A stretch of DNA of 64,000 bases from Streptomyces sp. CB01201 (lineage in GTDB: Bacteria > Actinomycetota > Actinomycetes > Streptomycetales > Streptomycetaceae). Location: positions 38,345 to 102,344 of the forward strand of contig NZ_NNBJ01000025.1 of NCBI RefSeq assembly GCF_002803085.1, written 5' to 3'. Every line of letters starts with the position of its first letter. Position 1 is the first letter of the stretch. Of this stretch, positions 43,934 to 52,139 are shown one piece after another. Position numbers and translations under genes: made by a program. A model generated the notes under the pieces. That model made no database searches, had not been told where the DNA came from, and saw only the letters and a list, made by a program, of their open reading frames with translations.

Positions 43934-45018
43934 CTGATTCCCTGCGGCCTCTGAAGGCGCTCGTCCTGGCCGGCGGTTTTGGCACCAGGCTGCGGCCGTT
44001 CACCCACACATCGGCGAAGCAACTCGTGCCGGTGGTGAACCGGCCGATCCTCTTTCACGTCCTCGAAGCCGTTGCTGCGGCCCAGGTCACCGATGTAGGC
44101 ATCGTCGTCGGCGACACGGAGCCGGAGATCCGAGCAGCCGTCGGCGACGGCGCGCGCTTCGGGCTGCGCGTGACCTATATCCGCCAGGGCCGGCCGCTGG
44201 GGCTCGCCCACGCGGTGTCGGTGGCGCGCCGCTGGCTGAGGGATGACGACTTCGTCATGTACCTCGGCGACAACATTCTGCATGACGGGATCACCGAGCA
44301 GACGTGCCGTTTCCGCGCCACCCGTCCCGACGCCCAACTCATGCTCGCCAGAGTCGGCGACCCGACACAGTTCGGCGTGGCGGTGCTCGATGCGACAGGA
44401 GCCGTCCGGTCCGTCGAGGAGAAGCCTGCAGTGCCCCCGAGTGATCTAGCGCTGGTCGGCGTCTACTTCTTCTCCCATCTGATCCACCGGGCCATCGCGC
44501 ACATCCGGCCCTCCGGCCGTGGCGAACTGGAGATCACCGACGCCCTGCAGTGGCTCATCGACACGGGAGCCGATGTACGCTCCTCCGTGATCTCCGGCTA
44601 TTGGAAGGACACGGGCAACGTCGCCGACTATCTGGAGGCGAACCTCTCAGCCCTGGAGCGCGTGACATCGCGCTGCGAGGGCGCCGTCGATCCGGAGAGC
44701 GAACTGGTGGGCGCGGTCGTCGTGGAGCCAGGCGTCTCGATCCGGGGCTCCCGCGTCGTGGGGCCGGCCGTCATCGGCCGCGGCTCGGTGATCACTAACT
44801 CCGATATCGGCCCCTACGCCGTCGTCGGAGAGGACTGCGTACTCGCCGATACGGCCCTGCGGCGGTCCGTAGTGTGCGCGGGAGCGGTGATCCGCAGGGT
44901 ACGCGCCATCGAGTCCTCCGTCATCGGTCGGAACGCTGAGGTGACCGGCGCCCCGGCGAGTGCGCCCGGTCACCGGCTGGTCCTGGGCGACCACAGCGCC
45001 GTCCGGATCGGCTCATGA
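43930..45018 (+). CDS. Glucose-1-phosphate thymidylyltransferase, long StrD type
   Basis: A 362-aa enzyme with the signature LVLAGGFGTRLRPFTHT, the sugar-binding site YLGDNILHDG, the VEEKP motif and SGYWKDTGNVADYLEAN. The C-terminal 100 residues are hexapeptide-like (VVGPAVIGRGSVITNSDIG), as in StrD and other long-form enzymes. It makes dTDP-glucose from glucose-1-phosphate and dTTP, the entry to dTDP-deoxysugars. Last gene of the 14-gene operon. Confidence 0.9.
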   Translation: MTDSLRPLKALVLAGGFGTRLRPFTHTSAKQLVPVVNRPILFHVLEAVAAAQVTDVGIVVGDTEPEIRAAVGDGARFGLRVTYIRQGRPLGLAHAVSVARRWLRDDDFVMYLGDNILHDGITEQTCRFRATRPDAQLMLARVGDPTQFGVAVLDATGAVRSVEEKPAVPPSDLALVGVYFFSHLIHRAIAHIRPSGRGELEITDALQWLIDTGADVRSSVISGYWKDTGNVADYLEANLSALERVTSRCEGAVDPESELVGAVVVEPGVSIRGSRVVGPAVIGRGSVITNSDIGPYAVVGEDCVLADTALRRSVVCAGAVIRRVRAIESSVIGRNAEVTGAPASAPGHRLVLGDHSAVRIGS

Positions 45019-45025
45019 AGGACCG

Positions 45026-45049
45026 GATCGACCCAGGACGGGTCGGATC
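45026..45049. terminator. Stem-loop between convergent operons
   Basis: GATCGACCC (45026-45034) pairs with GGGTCG-GATC (45040-45049) with one bulged G and a short loop. It lies between the stop of the StrD-like gene (45018) and the end of the minus-strand decarboxylase gene (45048), placed to stop both. Confidence 0.5.
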
Positions 45050-46343
45050 ACGAGAGTGGGGGGTGTGACCGACCGAGCGGCGCGGCGGAAAGAGCTGCGG
45101 ATGCCGTCCGTTCGCTCACAACCGCGTCCTCCCGCACTATCCTCGCTCGCGTGGCACTGGTGACCTGGCCGTCGGCCACGGTCACCTCGATAGGACAGGG
45201 GTGGGAGAGGAAGCCGACGAGGCTCGCCGTGAGGCCGTAGGCGCCGACATTCGGCACGGCCAGCAGGTCGCCCGGCGCGACGGACTCAGGCAGGCTCGCG
45301 CCGGAGGACCAGAGGTCGAGCGGCGTGCACAGCTCGCCGACCAGTCGAGCCGCCCGCTGCGGCCCTTCCGTCTTGCCCGTCAGGGGTACGACCTGGGCCG
45401 GTGGCACTCGACGCAGTCCCGCCATGCCCCCCAGGTGATGGATACCCGAGTCCACAAGGACCTGCCGTTGCCCGCCTGACTGCTTGACGTCCCGGACCCG
45501 GACCACCAATGTGCCCGCAGATCCGGCCAGATAGCGGCCCGACTCGAAACGCACGGAGGGGTGGCCTGCACGCCAGCCCGGCAGGGCCTCGTCGAGTACG
45601 GGTGCGAGGCCCCCCGCGAGTTGAGAGAAGTCGTAGGGCGACCCGGGTTGTGCGTAGGGGGATCCGAACCCCCCTCCCAGGTCCGCGATCTCCAGCGGGA
45701 AGCCCGCCTGCGCAAGCATCCCCGTGGTGCGTGCGGCCAGGCCCAGCGTGTCCAGGAGCACTGCCCCGTCGGCGATGTTTCCGGCGAGGAACAGATGTGC
45801 CCCCGCAATGCGCAGATGACGGCCGGGACGGAACAGATGCGGTTCCGCGAGGACGGTGGACAGGCCGGTGCCGAAGGATGAGCGCGAACCGGCGAACGCC
45901 ATCGGTGTGCCGGACGGGGCGCGCTCCACGTTCACGCGGATCAGACCGGTCACGGTGCGGCGGGCGCGCGCGGCCGCCGCGTGGACGAGCCGCGCGTCGG
46001 CCGGGGACTCGATCGAGAACTGCGTGCACCCGAGCGCGAGGGCGGCGTCGAGGTCCGCCGGCCGCTTCGCCGGACCGGTGTAAAGAAATGCGCCGGGGTC
46101 GAACCCGGCTCCCACCGCAGCGGTCAGCTCGCCTTGAGAGGAGACCTCGGCGCGACAGCCGAGGTCTGCCAGCCTTGCGGCGAGCGGCGCGAGCGGATTG
46201 GCCTTGAGCGAGTAGTACAGCTCGCTCGGTGCGGGCAGGGCGCTGCGCAGGGCCGTGTACGCCGCGTCCACCCGGTCGAGGTCATATACATACAAGGGGG
46301 TGCCGAAGAATTCGGCGAGTTCTGCGAGCTCACTACGCAGCAC
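45048..46343 (-). CDS. PLP-dependent group III decarboxylase (DapDC/BtrK-like)
   Basis: A 431-aa enzyme of the diaminopimelate/ornithine decarboxylase fold. It has YVYDLDRVDAAY, the PLP Lys in LYYSLKANPLAPLA (K47), the glycine-rich phosphate site DLGGGFGSPYA and the C-terminal VGELCTPLDLW with the conserved Cys. Relatives BtrK, FlvO and VinO decarboxylate amino acids bound to an ACP. The CTPLD sequence, where DapDC has CESGD, fits a non-lysine substrate. GTG 46343 was chosen for AAAGGA 6 nt upstream; an ATG at 46430 lacks a site. It is transcribed against the main operon and divergent from the PhyH gene at 46515, so it is regulated separately from the ligase and ACP it should serve. Confidence 0.8.
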   Translation of the reverse strand: MLRSELAELAEFFGTPLYVYDLDRVDAAYTALRSALPAPSELYYSLKANPLAPLAARLADLGCRAEVSSQGELTAAVGAGFDPGAFLYTGPAKRPADLDAALALGCTQFSIESPADARLVHAAAARARRTVTGLIRVNVERAPSGTPMAFAGSRSSFGTGLSTVLAEPHLFRPGRHLRIAGAHLFLAGNIADGAVLLDTLGLAARTTGMLAQAGFPLEIADLGGGFGSPYAQPGSPYDFSQLAGGLAPVLDEALPGWRAGHPSVRFESGRYLAGSAGTLVVRVRDVKQSGGQRQVLVDSGIHHLGGMAGLRRVPPAQVVPLTGKTEGPQRAARLVGELCTPLDLWSSGASLPESVAPGDLLAVPNVGAYGLTASLVGFLSHPCPIEVTVADGQVTSATRARIVREDAVVSERTASAALSAAPLGRSHPPLS

Positions 46344-46514
46344 AGGGTTTCCTTTCGCGTGGTCATCGACGGCGAACAGTATGGCGGGGCCCCTTCGTAC
46401 AGGTGAAGGCGAGCCAGGTTGAACACGCATTCCCGGTGTTAGGGTGCGCTAAAAGGGGCCATCTTTCGTGTGGCCGCGTGCAATTGAGCGGTGGAATTCA
46501 AGAAAGGCAAAGCG

Positions 46515-47441
46515 ATGACTGAAGTCCCCGTACCCACGACCGATCGAGCGCGGGCCGCGCAGGATCTCAGGACATACGGGTACTGCGTGCTCGCAGGCGC
46601 GCTCGACGAGCCGCTGCGCGAGGAGTTGCGGGAACGCATTGTCCAACAGGCGGCGGGTGAGCGGTCCCGGGGCGCCTTCGGTGGCGAATCCGCTGAGGGG
46701 CTGTACCTCGGTGGGTCGGGGCGCGGGGAACGGGACAATAAACGGGTATGGACGCTCCTCAACAAGGGCAGCGTCTTCCAGCGGCTGCTCGACCACCCGG
46801 ATGTCGGGCAACTGCTGGCTCAGATACTGGGGGATCCTTATCTTCTCTCCGCGATCCAGGCCAACTTCGTATCTCCCGGGGACGATCCGCTGCCGCTCCA
46901 TTCCGACCAGGGCTATGTGCCACGGCCTTGGCCGCCGTACGCGATGACGGCCAGCGTCATCTGGATGATTGATGCCTTCACCGAGGACAATGGAGCCACC
47001 ACCGTCGTTCCGAACACCCACGTACCAGACGAGCGGAGTGATCCGCGCGCGGCCGTGCAGCGGGCACGGCTCATCAGGAAGGGCGGGATCCCGGTGTGCG
47101 GGCCCGCCGGCAGCGCGCTGATCTTCGATGGGCGCATTGTTCACGGAACCCATGTCAACACCACCGATCGGGCCAGACTCGCCGTATTGACCTACTTCTG
47201 CCGTCCGTTCGTCCGCCAACAGGAGAACTTCTCGCTGTCTCTCGCGCCCGAGGTGGTCTCCGCCCTGCCGGAGAACATCAGGGCCCTGCTCGGATTCCGG
47301 ATCTGGCAGACGCTCGGCAGCGTGGAGGGAGTCTGCGCTGAGGGCGACATCGTGGACCGGCCGCCGCACCCGCTCCGTCTGCTCGACGAGACCGGGCGAC
47401 TGTATTGCGAGCAGGAGCGGAACGCACTGACGCCCCGCTGA
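46515..47441 (+). CDS. Second phytanoyl-CoA dioxygenase (PhyH) family oxygenase
   Basis: A 308-aa PhyH-type enzyme. Iron ligands are H129 and D131 in PLPLHSDQGYVPRPWPP and H210 in IFDGRIVHGTHVN; R219 (TTDRARLAVL) should bind 2OG. It differs from the PhyH at 34270 in length and in its acceptor region, so it likely catalyses another step. The start ATG follows GAAAGG; an upstream ATG at 46491 adds eight residues. It begins a rightward group with a glycosyltransferase and sugar genes, so late oxidation of a glycoside is one possibility. Confidence 0.8.
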   Translation: MTEVPVPTTDRARAAQDLRTYGYCVLAGALDEPLREELRERIVQQAAGERSRGAFGGESAEGLYLGGSGRGERDNKRVWTLLNKGSVFQRLLDHPDVGQLLAQILGDPYLLSAIQANFVSPGDDPLPLHSDQGYVPRPWPPYAMTASVIWMIDAFTEDNGATTVVPNTHVPDERSDPRAAVQRARLIRKGGIPVCGPAGSALIFDGRIVHGTHVNTTDRARLAVLTYFCRPFVRQQENFSLSLAPEVVSALPENIRALLGFRIWQTLGSVEGVCAEGDIVDRPPHPLRLLDETGRLYCEQERNALTPR

Positions 47442-47488
47442 CGGGGGACAGCGGCGATCGAAATTCCGGCACCGGTGCAGAGGCGGAT

Positions 47489-48694
47489 ATGAAGGTAATG
47501 CGTATTCTTTGGACGTGCGTTTCAGGGCACTCCCATTTTTATAATGTGGCGCCGCTTGCTTTCGCGGCTAAAGAGCACGGGCACGAAGTGGCCTTCAGTA
47601 CCGCACTTGAGGCCGCACCGATGGTGGAAGCTGCAGGATTTCCGTTGCTGGCATCTGGCCCCGGAAGAATCCGATTGCGGACTGAGATGAAACGGTCGTA
47701 TCCGCAGGAAATGTCCGGTGCGCTTCTGGACTGGCATGCGGGAGCCCGGCTCTTCGGCGAGATAGCGCCCGCCCGCAGATGGGAGCAGCTGTTGGACGTC
47801 GTGCGCGCCTACCGGCCCGACGTCATTGTCAGCGAGGCGCTCGAACTCGCTGGGCCCCTCGTGGCGAAGCTGACCGGGATCCCGCATCTCTTCCACAGCA
47901 TCGGCCCGTACCACGCCGACTCGCTCGCACTGCTCTGGGAGCGCGCCCGCCCGCTGTACGAAAGACACCTGGGCACGGGCATCACGCTCGAGGACATCGT
48001 CGAGCCCTACATCGACATTTGCCCCCCCGCACTGCAGACCTCCGAAGGAAAGGCCCTTGGGCATCGTGTGCTCGTGGGGCTGCGCGCCTACCACGGCGCC
48101 GTGTTTGCTACGCCTGTCCCCGACGAACCCGCTGAGCGCCCTCGCGTACTCGTCACCTTCGGTACGGTCTCCAACGCCGTCGTCCAGGACTATCGCGCGG
48201 CGGCGGAGGCGCTGGCCGAACACGGCATGGCGGTCACTCTAACCCTGGGACCGCGGGGCTGGTTCAGCTCGGCGACCGGCCCACGGGCCCCCGGTACGCA
48301 GCAGACCTCCCCGGGGCGGGTGCGCACCGTCGACTTCGCGCCCCTGAACACGGAACTGCCCACCACCTCCGTGCTGGTGCACCACGGGGGGAGCAACACC
48401 ACCCGCGCGGGCATCGAATGGGGCGTGCCCATGCTGGTGATCCCGCAGGGGCCTGAGCAGTACCGCAATGCCCGCTGGGCCGAACAGCACGGGCTGGGGC
48501 GCGTGTTGACACCAGACGAAGCAATGCCCGCCAACGTGGTCCACCACGTCGCCGAGCTTGCTCGCGACCAGGCCGTGCGACAGCGCCTGGCCGAGGCCAA
48601 GAAGGCCTGGCTAGCCATGCCCGGTCCCGACGCCGTCCTCAAGCAGATCGAGAGCCTTGTCAGGACCATGATGACGAAGGGGAAAGCCCGTTGA
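47489..48694 (+). CDS. Glycosyltransferase family 1 (macrolide/NovM-like GT-B)
   Basis: A 401-aa GT-B enzyme. The N-terminal domain starts MRILWTCVSGHSHFYNVAPL and has HGHEVAFSTALEAAPMVEAAG. The donor site is VLVHHGGSNTTRAGIEWGVP and PQGPEQYRNARWAEQ, typical of antibiotic glycosyltransferases using dTDP-deoxysugars. It probably attaches the C-methylated deoxysugar made by neighbouring genes. The start was set at the ATG after AGAGG. Its stop overlaps the TTG start of the next gene. Confidence 0.85.
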   Translation: MKVMRILWTCVSGHSHFYNVAPLAFAAKEHGHEVAFSTALEAAPMVEAAGFPLLASGPGRIRLRTEMKRSYPQEMSGALLDWHAGARLFGEIAPARRWEQLLDVVRAYRPDVIVSEALELAGPLVAKLTGIPHLFHSIGPYHADSLALLWERARPLYERHLGTGITLEDIVEPYIDICPPALQTSEGKALGHRVLVGLRAYHGAVFATPVPDEPAERPRVLVTFGTVSNAVVQDYRAAAEALAEHGMAVTLTLGPRGWFSSATGPRAPGTQQTSPGRVRTVDFAPLNTELPTTSVLVHHGGSNTTRAGIEWGVPMLVIPQGPEQYRNARWAEQHGLGRVLTPDEAMPANVVHHVAELARDQAVRQRLAEAKKAWLAMPGPDAVLKQIESLVRTMMTKGKAR

Positions 48695-49992
48695 AGACCA
48701 CAGAGACAGTAACCGAGTGCGAGCGCTGCCAAAACGATGTGGCACATGCCCGCTGCCGCGTCTGCGGGCGCACACAAATGTCCTCCGTACTGTGCCTGGG
48801 CCTTGTGCCCCTTGCCAATGAGTTCGTACCACCCGAAATGGCCCCTTCCCCGAGCTACCCCCTGCATGTGCTGCACTGCGACGACTGCGCGCTGGCTCAG
48901 CTGGCGCGCAGCCTGTCGCCCGAGCAGCTCTTCGTCGAATACGCCTACTTCTCCTCCGCGGCTGCGCCCGTCCTGGAGCACGGTAGGCGACTGCGCGCGT
49001 TCGTCGAGCAGGAGCTCGCTCCTGAGCGCGGGGGGCTTGTCGTGGAGATCGGGTCCAACGACGGCTATCTGCTGCGCAGTTACGCGGCGGACGGTTACCA
49101 GGTCCTAGGCGTCGACCCAGCCAAGAATGTCACCGCGCAGGCAAGGGCGAACGGGGTACGCACCCTGGATGCCTTCTTCACCCGCGAACTGGCCGCGGAG
49201 ATGCGCCGCAGTTACGGGCCTGCTTCCCTCATCCACGCCAACAACGTGATCGCTCACACGCCAGATGTGATCAATGTGCTGTCAGGCCTGCAGCTGATGC
49301 TGGCGGACGGTGGCGGCGCGGCTGTGATCGAGGTGCCCTATCTCAGAGACCTGGTCGAGCGCGGGCTGTTCGACACCATCTACCACGAGCACGTCTTCTA
49401 CTACTCGTTCACCGCGCTGCACCGTCTGTTGAAGGCGGCAGGTCTGACCGCCGTCCACGTGGAGCAGAATGCCTTCCACGGCGGGAGCCTGCGGGTCGTG
49501 GCTCGTGCCGATCCGCACGCCATCTCCCCGTCCGTGGACCAGTTGCTGCGGGAGGAGGCCGTCGTCGGTATAACTGACGTCTCCTTCTACGCCGATTTCG
49601 CCCGCAAGGTGGAAGATTTTCTCGCCGCCTCCCGCAAGGAGCTCCATGCCATAGCGGCGGCTGGCCACAGCCTCGCGGGCATCGGCGCGCCCGCGAAAGC
49701 GGCGGTCATGATGAGCGCGACCGACGCGCCCCTGAAGTACATCAGCGACTCAACCCCGTACAAGCAGGGAAAGTGCCTCCCGGGGACGTCCGTGCCCGTG
49801 GTTGCGCCGGACCGGCTGAGCACCGCCCCGCCCGACTACTGCGTCATCTTCCCGTGGAACTACGCGGACGCGATCATCGAGGCGAACGACGAATACCTGC
49901 GCGGAGGAGGGGTGTTCATCAAGCCCGTCGACTTCCGGCTCGAATACATCAGCACTCGGACGGCCGCGGTGCCCACCCGCCGCCTGTCCTGA
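48691..49992 (+). CDS. NDP-hexose C-methyltransferase (NovU/TylC3 type)
   Basis: A 433-aa protein with the three-part layout of sugar C-methyltransferases. The N-terminal zinc domain has CERC and CRVCGRTQM. The SAM domain has VVEIGSNDGYLLRSYAADGY and the catalytic-centre segment FDTIYHEHVFYYSF. The C-terminal domain has GHSLAGIGAPAKAAVMM. Relatives methylate C3 or C5 of 4-keto-dTDP-sugars (mycarose, noviose), acting before the RfbD-type ketoreductase. The start is TTG, coupled to the upstream glycosyltransferase by TTGA. This is the best evidence for a branched-chain or gem-methyl deoxysugar. Confidence 0.85.
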   Translation: MKTTETVTECERCQNDVAHARCRVCGRTQMSSVLCLGLVPLANEFVPPEMAPSPSYPLHVLHCDDCALAQLARSLSPEQLFVEYAYFSSAAAPVLEHGRRLRAFVEQELAPERGGLVVEIGSNDGYLLRSYAADGYQVLGVDPAKNVTAQARANGVRTLDAFFTRELAAEMRRSYGPASLIHANNVIAHTPDVINVLSGLQLMLADGGGAAVIEVPYLRDLVERGLFDTIYHEHVFYYSFTALHRLLKAAGLTAVHVEQNAFHGGSLRVVARADPHAISPSVDQLLREEAVVGITDVSFYADFARKVEDFLAASRKELHAIAAAGHSLAGIGAPAKAAVMMSATDAPLKYISDSTPYKQGKCLPGTSVPVVAPDRLSTAPPDYCVIFPWNYADAIIEANDEYLRGGGVFIKPVDFRLEYISTRTAAVPTRRLS

Positions 49993-50085
49993 AAGCACCG
50001 CCGACGGACCGCCGACTGAACATCCTCGCGCCGACGTTGCCGGCACCGTCGACACGACGGACTTTCGCCGAAGGAGCGTGACAAC

Positions 50086-50676
50086 GTGCGATCTCTGGGG
50101 CTAGCGGGCGCGTGGGTGCTCGAACCCACCGTATTCCCCGATGAGCGGGGAACCTTCCATGAGTGGTACCGCGCCGACGAGCTGTGTGAGGCTGTCGGAC
50201 ACGAACTCTCTCTCGCGCAGGCGAGCTGCTCGACGTCCCGCCGCGGTGTGCTGCGCGGGGTGCACTTCGCCGACGTGCCGCCAGGCCAGGCCAAGTACCT
50301 CACCTGCGTCACCGGCGCTGTCCTGGACGTGGTGGTCGACGTGCGCGTGGGTTCGCCCACATTCGGGCGCTGGGAGTCCGTACGCCTCGATGGGAGTACC
50401 CGGCGCGCGCTGTTCCTAGCCGAAGGGCTTGGGCATGCCTTCATGGCTCTCACCGACGATGCCACCATGGTGTACCTCTGCTCGACCGGACACGCGCCGG
50501 AACGCGAGCAGGCGGTCCACCCCCTCGACCCCGACCTGTCGATCGACTGGCCTATGGATATTCCTCCGAAGCTCTCGGCCAGGGATGCAGGGGCTCCCTC
50601 GCTGGCCGAAGCACACCAGTCCGGAATGTTGCCGCAGTACGCCGACTGCGTGGGGCGTTCTGTGGCGTCAGGGTGA
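50086..50676 (+). CDS. dTDP-4-keto-6-deoxyhexose epimerase (RfbC/NovW-like)
   Basis: A 196-aa cupin of the RmlC family: VFPDERGTFHEWYRADE, the catalytic His in RRGVLRGVHFAD, VVDVRVGSPTFGRWESVRLD and EGLGHAFMALTDDATMVYLC with the conserved Tyr. It epimerises C3, or C3 and C5, of dTDP-4-keto-6-deoxyglucose. GTG start with AAGGAG 10 nt upstream. It works with the C-methyltransferase, the ketoreductase and the StrD-like enzyme. Whether it is a 3- or a 3,5-epimerase is not decidable here. Confidence 0.85.
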   Translation: MRSLGLAGAWVLEPTVFPDERGTFHEWYRADELCEAVGHELSLAQASCSTSRRGVLRGVHFADVPPGQAKYLTCVTGAVLDVVVDVRVGSPTFGRWESVRLDGSTRRALFLAEGLGHAFMALTDDATMVYLCSTGHAPEREQAVHPLDPDLSIDWPMDIPPKLSARDAGAPSLAEAHQSGMLPQYADCVGRSVASG

Positions 50677-50792
50677 GCGGGTCTCGTAGCGCCGAAAAGA
50701 CCGAAGGAATGTCATGGGATGGCCGCGAGGGTCGCGCCTCTCGTGCCGTCTGTGAAGTGGCTGGCCTGTTTTCAGTTCCGAGAGGCAAATTT

Positions 50793-52139
50793 ATGCAAGT
50801 TACGTGGGACAAGTTCTCATGTTTCCTCGATGGGCGCGACCGTGCAGGTGTGGTCGGACAGGAATTTCGCGCTTTCGCCTATCCGCATGACGTACAGCAG
50901 GATGATTCAGATACGACCATTGAACGATTTGAGCGTCAAGTCATCCGGGAATGGTCATCAGATCGGTCGGCTGTTGTTGCGACCGGACGGTCTGACGTGG
51001 AGCTCCTTGTCCGTGCTGTTCGGTCAGGAATGGCAGGGCGTGATCTGTCCGAAGCGGTGCTCGACCAAACCCCTATCCGCGTAGGCGAATTGGACGTCGT
51101 ACTCAGGCCGACTGTTTCACTCACTGTCGACCAGGTTCCGCTTAGTGTCTTCCTCTATATTGGCGACGTTCCATTGACCAGCCGTGACCGTCAGCTCCTG
51201 CTGTACCTGCTGGGCCGTAAGCAAAACGGCGCGGAGTGTAAGCGAATGCCTGCGGTGATGGATGTGAGGCGTCAGCGGCTGTTCAGTCATGCGACCAGTT
51301 ACGAGGCAGGCGCGGGGGTGGAGGTAGAGAAAGCTGCACAGATGTTTTCTATGTTCTGGAGCCGATTCCAGAGCGCCGCGTCTCGCATGAATATATATAC
51401 ATACCTTCCAGACGGAGTCGATATTCCAGGGTGGGATTTGTCCCACATTTCTTGGGGAGAGGTGCGCGACGTCATCGATGTGGGTTGCGGAACCGGACGA
51501 CACCTGCATCGCCTGCGGAGGCCTGGCCTCAGATCGTTGGGTGTCGACCCGTCGCCACAAGCCCTCCGGCAAGCAATTGAAAAGCATCCCACCCAGTCGC
51601 AGAACGTTGCGGTGGGCAACTTGATGAATTTGCCAGTAGCAAACGAATCATTCGACGTCGTCCTTGCCATGCACATGTTGTACAACGTGCCCGATATCGA
51701 TGGAGGTTTGAGGGAGGTTCGAAGGGTGCTCCGCAGGAACGGGAGATTTCTGGCCGCGACCAGTAGTCGGCGTAATCTCGAAGAGTTCGAACAAATTTTT
51801 CGCGAATCTTTGGAATTTATTTGCGGAAGCTCAATGAAAACCGGCATGAATGTTAACCCTAGGATACACCGGTTCAACCTTGAAAACGGCCAGATGGTGA
51901 TGGGAAAAATGTTTGAATCGGTAGTTCGGCATGACCTGAAGCTGACTATGTCCATCACGGAACCCGAGGCTGTAATCAGGTACATCGACTCGACCAGAGA
52001 TTGGCGTGAAGAGCTATTGCCTGTCGGAGTTCACTGGAGTTCAGTAATGTCCGAGCTGCGGCATCGCGTCTTGCGTTCTGTACAGAGGGCAGGTGCCTTT
52101 ACGGTAACAGCGCGTGAAGGGGTGTTCGTCTGTAGCTGA
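50793..52139 (+). CDS. SAM-dependent methyltransferase with an unassigned N-terminal domain
   Basis: A 448-aa protein. The C-terminal half is a class I methyltransferase with motif I VRDVIDVGCGTGRHLHRL, the acidic residue in LGVDPSPQALRQA and SFDVVLAMHMLYNVPD. The first 200 residues, with EFRAFAYPHDVQQDD and VPLSVFLYIGDVPLTSRDRQ, match no family I can name and could bind the acceptor. GC drops well below that of the upstream sugar genes and resembles the 20.9-23.5 kb block, hinting that the two low-GC ends share an origin. ATG 50793 was chosen for GAGAGG 7 nt upstream; a GTG at 50673, coupled to the RfbC-like stop, is possible. Confidence 0.7.
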   Translation: MQVTWDKFSCFLDGRDRAGVVGQEFRAFAYPHDVQQDDSDTTIERFERQVIREWSSDRSAVVATGRSDVELLVRAVRSGMAGRDLSEAVLDQTPIRVGELDVVLRPTVSLTVDQVPLSVFLYIGDVPLTSRDRQLLLYLLGRKQNGAECKRMPAVMDVRRQRLFSHATSYEAGAGVEVEKAAQMFSMFWSRFQSAASRMNIYTYLPDGVDIPGWDLSHISWGEVRDVIDVGCGTGRHLHRLRRPGLRSLGVDPSPQALRQAIEKHPTQSQNVAVGNLMNLPVANESFDVVLAMHMLYNVPDIDGGLREVRRVLRRNGRFLAATSSRRNLEEFEQIFRESLEFICGSSMKTGMNVNPRIHRFNLENGQMVMGKMFESVVRHDLKLTMSITEPEAVIRYIDSTRDWREELLPVGVHWSSVMSELRHRVLRSVQRAGAFTVTAREGVFVCS

